This document shows, one piece after another, positions 35,401 through 47,400 of a stretch of 64,000 nt of DNA. The DNA is from Dipteris shenzhenensis (Eukaryota > Polypodiophyta > Polypodiopsida > Gleicheniales). The translations under genes were made by a program, and so were the position numbers. The notes below the pieces were generated by a model. It did no database searches, was not told where the DNA came from, and saw only the letters and a program-made list of their open reading frames with translations. The stretch lies in the NCBI GenBank assembly GCA_047967505.1, contig CM106539.1; one strand, 5' to 3'. The first letter of the stretch is position 1. Each line of letters opens with the position of its first letter.

Positions 35401-38400
35401 GTTTAGTTTATGGACACCCAAATGGATAAAATGCTATCTTCTGTAGGTTCCCAACATGCATATGGGTTACATGAGATTGGACATGCATTAGTGCCAAATC
35501 ACTTGCCTTTCCAGCCTATGCATGAGCTTTACCTTAAAGCTTTGATGCAATCAGCTGGCAAGCACTCATGCCTAGCATGAGCAAGCAAGGCACATTCATT
35601 GAAAGGCAAACACAAGGACAGATATAGGAGACACATGCTGAATTTTCATGTGGCTAGCAAGACAATGGTGGTGGTAATGACACTTTGCACACACTAGGCA
35701 ATAACCCCAATGATGCTTTACTATGCCAGCATGCTGATACACATGATGCAGTGTTGTTGGAGAAGCAACATGTTACAAGCATGTTAAAAATGCAAAATTA
35801 GCTTGTGGTTGCAGATTGACTTGGTGGTTTGATGCCACCCTAGCATGCATCATGGAGGCAAACTTGATGACAGAGTCTTTGGGGATGGGGTGAACAGAGA
35901 GGAGAAAGAAAGAAAGAAATTTTATTAGAGTCTTTGGAAGACCGATGAGTCTATGAGATTGAAAGAAAACGTGATACAAATCACAGTAAGGGTGGAGCTA
36001 CCTAAACGAGCATCATCACCCGTGCTGAATCCTAAGTCTGATCATACATAATCAAATACATCTGGATGTAACAATGAAAAGAAAAGGACTGGAGCGGAGC
36101 GGAATCCTCCATATGTCATGTCGCCCTGGCTGGTGCAAAGCCGGTGATGGGACGCTGGCGCCCGTCAAGGGGTGCCGTGCGTCTCGATCTCCTGGACGAG
36201 GCTCGACGCAAGACCAGAGCCACCGTGACTCCCGTGGGACGTATCCAGAGTCTAAACAATGTGTCAAAGGCTTTGCGGAAATCCACAAAGCAACAATATA
36301 CCCTCTCCTTCCATGATCTGGCCTCCTCAATGGCACTCTTGAGTGTGAGTATGTGATCCATAGTCCCATGGTCTCGCCTGAAATCGGCCTGACCCTCTGC
36401 TCTGAGCCCTCTCATCTCTATGAACAGGCTGACCGATGCATCCAAGACAGTTGAATAGATCTTGGACATCACATGTCCAATCATGATAATCTTGTAGTTA
36501 CTCGGGTCCATGGGATCCCCTACCTTGTGGATGGGGGTGATGGTGTTGAGTGTCCAGGTGCGGGGGAAGCCAAGGCAAACAACGTCATTGAATATCTTTG
36601 CTAGGATCGGGGCTAACGTGTCGATCCCATATGCGATAAACTCAGTGCATAGCTCCTCATGATCCTTCGCTCGGCCATTGTGCAGTTTCAATGTCGCGTC
36701 CTTGACTCCGCCTCTGGTGAACAACGTGCAAGAGGTGGGGCGAGGTGTGTGTATGAGATCCGGAGTGGGCTGGACATCATAAAGATGGTGTGCATACGTG
36801 TGCCAGACTCTGGTGATGGGAACCTACACTCAAGGAATATCCACAAAAAATTCTTAGAGTTGCTGCTGTACAAGATGTGCAGCAGCAGCTCCTCATTTCG
36901 AGGAAGAAATGTCTGCTTCTTCCGACGTACGAGACGTCGGTACTTGCGTATCGTGTTTGGTGTGTTCGGGAGGTGACATCTGGTTTCAAATCGGAGCTAT
37001 CAGCGATAAGCCTTGCACTCCGCATCATACCAATTGTTGTAGGGTACAGAACCAAGAAGTGGTGGTCTAGTGGACCGTGTGGTGTGGGGAAAGATTTGGA
37101 GGGCAGCCTCGTGGAGTGTGCAACTAATTAGGGCAGTACCGTCCTCTATGAGTGGTATGTGATTGATGTAGGTTAGGAGTCTGTTTAGGCATCCAGAGTA
37201 GACCGGTGAGAGGCTGTAATCAAAGTGTATGTCGTGGTAGGTGTCGTGCTTCCTATGTGGTATGCGTGGTGTGGCTATACCACATAGGAAGCAAAGTGTG
37301 GGGTGGCGATAGTGAAGAATAGGTATGTGTGATCAGCTCCTGGAGGGAGTAGTGCTACGGTGAAGTGGGTGATACATGAAGTGAAGGTAAGGGATCCCAT
37401 GATGTAATCTACTACACTAGTGCCCCCCTCGTGTGGGAAGCAAGTAAAACCACCTGAGGAGGGCCATAGGTCAAGTTGGTTGTAGATGATGAGATCATGC
37501 ATCTTGCCCAGATCAAGGAGCGCGTGTCCATATGGTGTAACAGGCCCGTGTCGGTCCTATGAGGTCCTAGTCATACCTGCACGGTCTAGGTCCATGTCTG
37601 GTAGTATGATAGAGTCGTCTCGGAAGTCCAGGAGTGGTGCCTGGCGCGTGCTCGTCCTGGCGTTGAAGTCCCCAACAAGGAGAACTTCCCCGCGGGCTGA
37701 AAGGTCTGGGATATCCTGATGTAAGGGTGCATATGGCGATGTCTCACCCTCCTCTCGTGCCACTATGGCGAAGTGGGATGTGTCTGGCGGGAAGTAGCAT
37801 ATTGCTATGAAAAGGTCACGGGTGTCTGTGCGTCGGATCCGGATCCACATGAATCGGGAGTGTGTGTTCTTCCTCTCAATGGAGATGGCTCTAGCAAGGG
37901 AAGACTTGTACAATACTGCGACCCCGGTTGATCCTCGGACTCCTCCTGTATCCCTCATCTCATCCTTGAAGGCTGACTCCCATGTGTAGCCACTGACTAT
38001 CGGAAGTGGACGCTTTGGGCTCTGGTGTGTCTCCGTGTAAAAGACTATGTCTCGTCCTAGCTAAGACTCCGAGAAGTTCTTTGGGTCTGACCATAAGGTA
38101 CCATTACAGTTTCAAATGGTGTAGGCTAGGGTCTCGGAAACCTCAGTCTCATAGGTCCCGTCCCCCTAGGGGGTACGGGTGGGAGCTCGACGGGTGCCGG
38201 TCAACAACCTACCATGTCGGATCACGGCTCATTTTCCCTCCTTGCGGACAACGTCCCGTTGCTATAGAAGAACTTGTCGCTCCTGAATCTATAGTGGCGT
38301 CAAATCCTTGTCCATGGACAAGGTGGGATGCTCTCGTAGAGCGGCTCGGCGTCGGAGTGTCACTAGTCGAGCATGTGAATCGCTGAAGCGAATGACTAGG

Positions 38401-41400
38401 GGATGCTCTCGGTTGGGATCTCTCCCAACACGCCATGCTCCCTCTATGCCATGGTCGGGGACCCCCATGGTGGTGGTCACAAAGGTGATTGCCTCCTCCA
38501 TGGGCATCGTAGTGGTGTTGGTGCTGTCTCGCGTGATCCCTCGTATCCGGATGTTGAGGGCCTTCGAAGCCCGTTGTTGCTGCTCATGTATGGCGGTTGA
38601 AACGGTTGCCTTTGGAGGCTCCCGTTTTGCCACGTCCACCCATCTAGTCGTCTCTGCTATAGCCGACTGTATCGTGGCTATCTGTGCCTCCATCGCTATG
38701 ACTGGGGTCCCTCCAGGCGTTGCTCTGAGGGTCCCGAGCTCCTCTCAAAGCTGTGTGATGTCGGGTCTGAGTCCCTGGGTAAGGGTGCCCTGCTCGTGTA
38801 TAATGCAGGCCTGCTCCTGGGTGTATCGGGCTTGCTCCTAGGTGTAATGTGTCAGCTTTGCCTGACGGGCCCGGATGCTGTGTATCTCAGCCAATAGGGA
38901 GTCCCAAGCATCTGGTGGGGTCCTAAGATGTCTTGGTCTAGGTGGGAACTTGATCTCGAGAGGGGTTTGAAAACTTTGAATGAAGGTTGGCTGCTGAGGT
39001 TGTATTGAGGGTGGGGACAGCATGATCTGGGCGGGGGAGTGGTATGTAGGAGTAGCGAGGCCGGACGAGGTGATGAAGGGTGGCTAACTGAGAGGTAGAG
39101 GTGATACGAGGGGAAAGTACTGTGGAGCCGTGGCCGGTGGGGCCAGTGGTGAGGCTACTGGAGAGGAGACCTGTGATGATGATGCAGGAGAGGGGGAGGA
39201 GAGAGGTGGCGTAGATGATGAGGCGGATGATGGTGGTGAAATAGTGGTGGTAACCAGAGGTCGACGATGTGGTGAGCGGCATGGGCTTTGGGTGGGCCCC
39301 TTTCTTCTGGGCCGTGTTGTTGTCCACTGTCAAACCGCTCCGGTTGCTGCGTTTGTTGAAGTCCTTTAGACTGAGTTGCTTTTGTGTTTTCCCCTTGTCA
39401 CCGTTCCCCTTCCCCATCTCCACGCGTATGGAAATTTGGACCGAAGGGTCTCCCGCCTAGTCTCCTGTCCTCATCCCCCTGTTCCCTTCATTATGGGGGG
39501 GAGGCAGCAGCGGGCAAAGAAGGGATTGCAGGAGGTCGGAGCTGTTGGGAAAAAAAAGGAAAAAAGTCGGAGCTGCAAGCGGGGGTTTAAAAAAAAAAAA
39601 ACTTGAGCGAGGGGCGGGGGCTGAGCGAGGGGTAGGGGGGGGTAGTGAGGGGGCAGCGAGGGGTAGCGGAGGCGGTCGCTGGGGGGGTGGCAGTGAGGGG
39701 GTGGCGGAGGGGGTGGCAGCGAGTGGGTAGCAGAGGGGGTAGCAACGAGGTGAAGGGGTAGCAGCGAGGGGGGGAGCGGAGGAGGTAGCGAGGGGGTAGC
39801 GAGAGGGTAGCGGAGGGGCAGCGGAGGGGGTAGCTCCTAGGTCAAAGAAGATCAATGGCATCTAGACATGGGTGAAAATACTAAGCTTCATAAGGATGAT
39901 GAACAGTCTTGAAAGGTTGTAAAACAAACACTCCTCCATTGTAAGATCTCAAATTGGAAAATGTATGCTTAATGCATTGGGCACTGTATGGTGCCACAAA
40001 TGGTCTCACAAAGGAAGAAAACCAAGAAGATCGAATAGGTGAAGGCAAGGGATCCCATGTACAAGATACTAATGGTGAAGAACATCATGATAGTTTTAGT
40101 TTTGAAACTGGATCACATGTCATGATTTTGAGAATACTCTAGATGATGCCATGATGCCTATATAGATCACACAGCCTCCAAATCCAAGACAATGCATGTT
40201 AAGTGGGGTTTTACATTTCATAATCTTCTGTACGGAAAACCTCATGCTCCTAATGCCTCTCATATCCAAATGAGGTCCAAGATAGAGGCAACATGGACAG
40301 TTGTGAGAGGGCAGCATTATATGAGTATCTCCATCACACCTACCATGCGTGTATGTACCCAGATGTAGGCAAGAGCCTACTAACAAAACAAGATGGCAAG
40401 GAAGTTATTGGTTGCTTTAAGTGTCCTTGTCTCACATATTAATGATGGATATAATGAGAAACCAAAAAAGTGCAAAAAGATTGCAATGATCATAAGAGAT
40501 GCCATTGTGCTTGAGATCTATTGTTACCATCCTTCACTCGCGTGTGTATGGACATGGGAGCATCGTGAAGCGGCCTAGTAATACGATGTTTCCAGGACAA
40601 CACCTTGGATGGAGCGCTTGCCTATAGGCATGCTCATGCTACTTTGTTGTATTTGGAGAACATGCATGTGTCCTACGATGGCCACACGGTGTAGTCTTCT
40701 CCTCTGCTATGTGGGCCTCTGGCTAACATGGATTACATGAGTGTGCGCCTGTTGCTTGTGACCCTTGACACATGCTACATGGTAGTATATGGGTAGCTAA
40801 TGGTTTGCATCATGCCCAAAAAATCATTGTCGAAAAGACTGTGGTATTGGTATTGATCGTATTGTTGTCTTTGGAGAACATGCATGGGATCATGTGTCCT
40901 ACGATGGCCACACGGTGTGGTGTTCCCTTCTACTATGTGGGCCTCTGGCCAACATGGGTTACATGAGTGTGCGCTTGTTGCTTGTGACCCTTGACACATA
41001 TGCTACATGGCACTATTTGGGTAGCTAATGGTTCGGGTCATGCCCAAAAAATCCTTGTTGAAAAGATTGTGGTATTGGTATTGATGGTATTTCAATAGCA
41101 CATGCTCTTTTGTTTCTACCTCTTGCATGTCAGGGAGGATCTGGAGTCTCAAATCACGACAATTTTGTGTGGTCTCAATCTTTCACCTGCACACATGAGA
41201 GAAAGAAAGTAAGAAAGAAAGGTTATTAAAGTCTTCGAAAGACCAAAGGATCTATGAGACTGAAAAAACAAGATACAAGATAAATACAAACACAAACACA
41301 AACGCCAAACACTAGTATAAAGTATATGAGCCCATGGAGAGGATGGTAACGATGGTGGTATCACTATGGCGATCCTTTGTATGTTGTCTGACCAACTGAG

Positions 41401-44400
41401 TCTACGGGGTAACTGAGAATAGAGAAGAGGGTCTCGACAAAGAGACACTTTGATGATGGTGGGTGCTAGGACAGCATGCACCCATGATAGAGCGCTGACG
41501 TTATTTACTCTACGTGGTCTGCTATGGTCTCATAGCCGTGGCTCTTTGTCAGACAAGTGCCACTGTCACCCCCATCGATCGTGTCCATACTCTGGCGAAC
41601 ATGGAGGTAAGATCCCCAAGCCTAATTTGTGCATCGACATATTGATGGATCTATTATATCTCTTGCTCCAAGCCTTGACTATGCCATCTCCGGAGCTAGA
41701 TGAGCGCACCCTGATCTCATCTCTGTGCCTTGAGAACGTAGTCTCTATGTCGTATGGCCTCATGAATAAAGATTGCTAAACGTCTTGGATTTGGGTGAAC
41801 CAAGAGGCTGGAGAGGTATCCTAATCCATCTTTGTGAAAAGACAATGGTGACGACCTCGAATCTCATAGTTCACATGACATTGGAAAGCAAAATGCTTCT
41901 TTGACTCAATCTTGTAGATCACATAGGTGCATATGCAGCCCTCTCTAGGTATTCCATCAGCCCTTCCAATTTGAATGCGTAGTCGGTGTGAGGAAACACG
42001 GATATGCTAGATCGAAATCCTTAAAGAGTGGGGGAGGTGGATCCATGTGTCACTTGGCGGGTTGACGAAGCCCTCGTATGATATTTAAGCAATGATCTCT
42101 ATAGGATTTGAGCTTCAGTGGAGGCTCGCTAGGGGATAACTAAGTCTTGTATGTGTGAAGCTGAATGAGATCCTCTCAAATAATGTGGTTAGCCTCGTGA
42201 TAAGTGAGTGGAATAGCTAAGGTCTCAAGGTGATACTGAAAGGAGGGTATTTTGTCCATGGGGAGTCCTAGGCTCTCAAACCATGTGCATGTATGGGCAT
42301 ATCAACACCTCTAATCGACCTTAGCTACTAATGTCGTGGATGCAGATAGGGCAAGCCATGGTAACATGAGGTCGAAGGACCAAAGTCCTTAGAGTCGGTG
42401 AAGTTATCTGATCACCTGGACTCTTATGTCAAGTTGTAGCCGGATGACCTCAAGCTTGTGGAACTAATGGCTTATTGTGGATCATCCATGACAATAAGAG
42501 AACCTGGAGCCTCTCTACTCAAGCCGAGTCTATCTCTGATAGATCAAGCTCCCAGCATGGACTGCCATAATGTTTTCTGCAGTCTTTCTTGAATCTCACT
42601 GTGGGCTGCCAGCTCACCTTTCTTCCGTCTGAGTTCAGCTCGCCACGTCTCTCTTGCTTTTGAAGGGAAGAAGAAAATGGAGCAGACAGATACTACAGTC
42701 AGCAGGGGTCCACGAGGTAGTTCAAGAGCGCATTTCCTCTACAACACACTAGTTGATGTCCATCTTGACTGAGTCAGTCAACACACATACTCGAATAATA
42801 AGAAAGTAGAAGATATAGTTCATGGAAAGATGGTTGAGGCTACTCCCAAGGAAATGGACGTGAATATATGTTGGGGTAAAGGCACATTGCCACCCCTTTA
42901 TTAAAGATAAGACATCTATGGCAGTCATAGGATAAAACCTAATCCTAATAAAACTAATGAGTTTGTGGTGTGGCTCATCACTTCACACCCGCACACTTGA
43001 GTCTTCTCTCTCTCTCACACTCTCTCCCTCTTGCTCTTCTTTCCCCTTCTGTTCCCCTTCAACTGGTATCAGAGCCACTTCTCCCTCTACCCTTGCCTAC
43101 CCACCCCCCTCGACCTCTACCTAGCCTCTTCATGGGCCAACGGGCCAGCAGGTGACAGCGCCGTACGGACGTACGTCGTCTGTACATCCGTACGGACGGG
43201 CGTCGCAGGTCTGCAGGCAGCACCGGCGGCAAGCGGAGCACAGCGGCGCGGGCGCGGGCGTAGAGCAGGGCGCGAGCAGCGCAGCTGCTCACGCAGCTAG
43301 CGCTACAGCAGCAGCTGCTAGCTGCTAGCCTGCGTAGGGGCAGCCAGTGCACAGCACCAGGCTGCGCAGAGAATCAGAGCGCGCAGCGCGCGCTCAGGTA
43401 CGGACATCCGTACCTGCCGTACGGACGTCGTACAGGAGCCGTACATCCGTACGGATTTACACGGCGCAGGTACAGGGAGCTGCATCAGGGAGAACATTCA
43501 GAAATTTTTTTTTTCTGGCATTCCGTACCCTGCACACGTGCGCAGGTACAGGAAGTACAGCAGGCAGAATTTTTTTTTGGGAAGAAAAAGAAGGAGAAAG
43601 AGCTCTCTGCTCTTCACTCAGGATCATCCTTCAGTTCTCAAAACTGTGTTTTCTTGAAAGTACAGCAAGTACCTTCATTTACCTCGTGCTTGAGGTGAAG
43701 AGAACCACAGTGTGTGGTTGATTGCACAGTTATCTGTTTTCGTGAAGGAAATGCCTTGATTTTGCAGAGGACTTTTATGCTTTTACTGGGCTTGAATCTC
43801 AGTTTCCGGGTGAGCAGATCATAGGGCTTTTGCCTGGCAGTTGATGCTTTGTATGCCTTGAGGTAGTGTGGTGCCAGAGAGCACACATTTGCCTCGATTT
43901 CCGCAATGTCGAGGTGACATTTTTCTTGCAGGTCACATTTCTTGTGCAACACTCAGAGAACCTCAGTTGAGCCACGCTTGGCCAGGGCGCATCGAGTTTA
44001 CTCGGTCCCTAACTGTCCATCGTTGACAGTGCTCAAAAGGTTCCTCATTGAGTGTTTGTACGTTGGGATCTGTGTATGTCATTTCTACACAGGGCAGTAT
44101 ATGCATTACACTGTTGGTTGATTCTGTCAGAGAGATTTTCACATTGCATGCTACCTCAGTGTTGAGGTGTTCTTCACTTGGTTCAGGTGTCAGATCAAGG
44201 GGCTTTTGCCCAGATTTTGTTTGATAGCACTTGGGTTACCGACAGAGATCTTCAGATGCATTTTATCCCCTTGGCAGAAGGGTGATTGCTTGGGATTTAT
44301 CCCATTTTCTGTTGCAGGTTTTGTGACAGGCTGAAGTGTCATTTTTTTTTGGGTGTTTGCCAAGTGGTTTATGCATATTAACTCAGTGCAATACCTCATC

Positions 44401-47400
44401 TGAGGTGGGAGAAGTGATCAGTACAGTCAGTACAGCAGTGTTTACAGCAGTGTCTTGTGTCTTGTCAGCCAATGATGCACTGTTAAAGCACTTGTGGAGC
44501 AGCTGCAACATTCTGAAATTACTGTTTATGCCTATTTGAGCTCGGTACAGTGTTTCAGAAGGTACAGTATTTGCAGGGACATTTATTGTTTTGCTGCAGA
44601 TTTTCCTGACAGTAAAAAACAGCACTATTGTGAGTGCTCCTGGCTCTTGATAGAGCAGGTTTTTTTTTTCTGAGAAATCAGAATTTTTATTCAGTCTTTT
44701 TTTTTACTTCCAGGGAGTCAGATACTTTCCTTATCTGATATGGCTTGAGGGGGAAGTGAATCTTCAATTCTGAACATAAAGAAACTGGAAGGAGCACACA
44801 ATCATGCATTATGGGCAGAATAGTGCTTGAATGTACTTCTGTTAAAGAAGATTTCTAAGCCCATAAGGGTGAAGGGTGTCAAGCCATCTGACATGGCAGC
44901 TGATGACTGGGAAGAGCTTGATTTGTCCGCAAGGGCAGCTATCATGCTCACTATTTCTGACACTCTTGTGTTCAATGTTCAGGCTGAAAAGACCTCTTAT
45001 GGTCTATGGCAAAGGCTAGAAGAATTGTATGCCCAAAAGAGCTCAGCCAGTAAGGTTTATTGGTCGAAGAAGCTGGTTGATCTTCGCATGAAGGAAGGTA
45101 CAGCTATGACCTCACACTTGAGTGAGTTCAATGCCATCTTTACACAGCTGATTGCACAGGGATTGAATCTTGATGAGGAGTTCAAGGCTACTTTCTTGCT
45201 GTGTACCCTCCCTGAGAGTTGGGACACTTTCAAGACCACCCTGTCAAATTCTAATGTCACTCTTATTTATGCTGATGTAGAGAGCTCTCTCCTTATGGAG
45301 GAGATGAGCAGGAAGAATAATGCGAGCAGCAAGTCTTCAAATGCTTTGCAGGTACAGGATAGAGGCAGGACTCAGCAGAAGGGGAGATCTGCTAGTAAGT
45401 CCAAATCCCGCAGTCAGTCCCGTGGCAAAAAGGATATTGAATGCTTTTATTGTGGCAAGAAGGGACATGTGAAGTCTAAGTGCTTCAAGTTCATACGGGA
45501 TCAGAAAGCCAAGAAGGCTGAAACAAAGGATGCAGGCAATGGAAGCAAAGGCAAAGGCAAGGCCAAGGCAGATGACTTGGATGCAGTGAATGTTGTAGCA
45601 GAGGACAGTGACAGTGACATACATGATGTTTTATGCTCTTTTGCTGTAATAGCACATGCTTTGGTTATTGATGGCCATGACATGCACACCTGGCTCTTGG
45701 ACTCAGGTGCTTCTTTTCATGTTACTCCTCATAGGGAGTGGTTTACTTCCTACACAGGTACTTATGGAGTTGTTCATCTTGGGAACAACTATGCATGTCA
45801 GATTGCAAGGATTGGCAGTATACAGATAGTATTTCCTGATGGACGCATATTTATGCTTGATGGTGTCCGCCATGTGCCGCAAATCAAGAAAAATCTGATT
45901 AGCACTGGCTTATTGGATGACAGTGGTTACCACACCACATTTGGGGATTCCAAATGGGTGATTACTGATGGCCAGGCTGTAGTGGCTGAGGGTTTTAAGA
46001 GTGATACCTTGTACCCTCTTTATGTTTCCAGTGTAGGTAATCATGTTGTTGCCATAACCGAGCTGCCAAAGGTTTCATTGTGGCATAGCCGGTTGGGACA
46101 CATGTCTGTTAAAGGAATGCAAGAACTGTCACGTTTGGGTTATCTGCCGTCTCTTTCTTTTTCAGATTTGCCTACTTGTGATCATTGTATATTTGGCAAG
46201 CATTCTGTGACTCCTCATAAGAGGAGAACTCCCCAGAATAGAGCACCACTTGATCTAGTGCACACTGATTTGTGTGAGATGCCACAATTATCACTAGGGG
46301 GTGCAAAATATTTTATTACTTTCATTGATGATGTCACACGCAAAGTGTGGGTCTATTTCTTGAAGCATAAGGGCGATGCCTTAGATGCTTTCAAGAAGTT
46401 TGTCGCTCAGGTTGAGAATCGGACAGGTCGCAGGCTGAAATGCCTCAGATCCGATAATGGGGGTGAGTATGTGTCACATGCTTTTGTGCAATTTTGCCAA
46501 GCTAAGGGCATCAAACATGAACTCACAGCCCCTCATAATGCATCTCAAAATGGTGCAAGTGAGCGTATGAATCGAACTATTCAGGAGAAGGTTCGATGTA
46601 TGTTGTCTTATGCTGCATTACCCCATGGCTTTTGGGCAGAAGCCGTGCAAACAGCAGTTCACATTATTAACAGGTCGCCAAACAAGGCTTTGGAGTTGAA
46701 AGTGCCAGAGGAGGTGTGGTCTGGCAAGCCACCTTCATATAAGCACTTACGTGTATTTGGCTGCGAGTGCTTTGCTGATGTACGCAAAGAACTGCGCACC
46801 AAACTGGATCCAAAGTCTATCAGATGCATCTTTATGGGTTATGGTGACGAAGGTGAAATGGGGTACAGGTTATTGGATCCCGTTAAACGGAAGATTATAC
46901 GCAGCAATGATGTCATCTTTAAAGAGGATAGTGTACACAAGGAACCCGTGCAACCTGTGGAATACAGGAGGGTTATTTATGATGATGTTGGACAGCAAAG
47001 AATGCCCATTTATATGCAGCAGCAGGCTGCTGCAGATAACCCTGTTCAAGAGGGTATACAGGCTGAAAATCAGCCAGATAATTTTGCCAATGATGCACCA
47101 CTGGATATGCCAGCAGATGGGGCTGTAGAACAGCCAGATATGGTGGTACAGCCACCCGTCATGCATGAAGAACAGGCTGGACAGCAGCCTAATCCGGAAC
47201 ATTTTGTTAGGAGGAGCACCTGTGTACAACGGCCTCCTGCCAGGTTTGTTCCAGGAGCCAATAATGTGGCTGATTTTATCATGCTGACAGATTGTGGTGA
47301 GCCTTCCAGCTTCAAGGAAGCTATGGGAAGAACAGAGAAAAAGAAGTGGGAGAAAGCCATGCAGTCAGAAATGGACTCCTTACTTCAAAATGATACATGG

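Noticed and set aside
39457-39861. Minus-strand Pro/Ala/Leu-rich open frame
   Set aside because: A translation of the C/T-rich 5' tract of LINE copy D, with no fold or start context.
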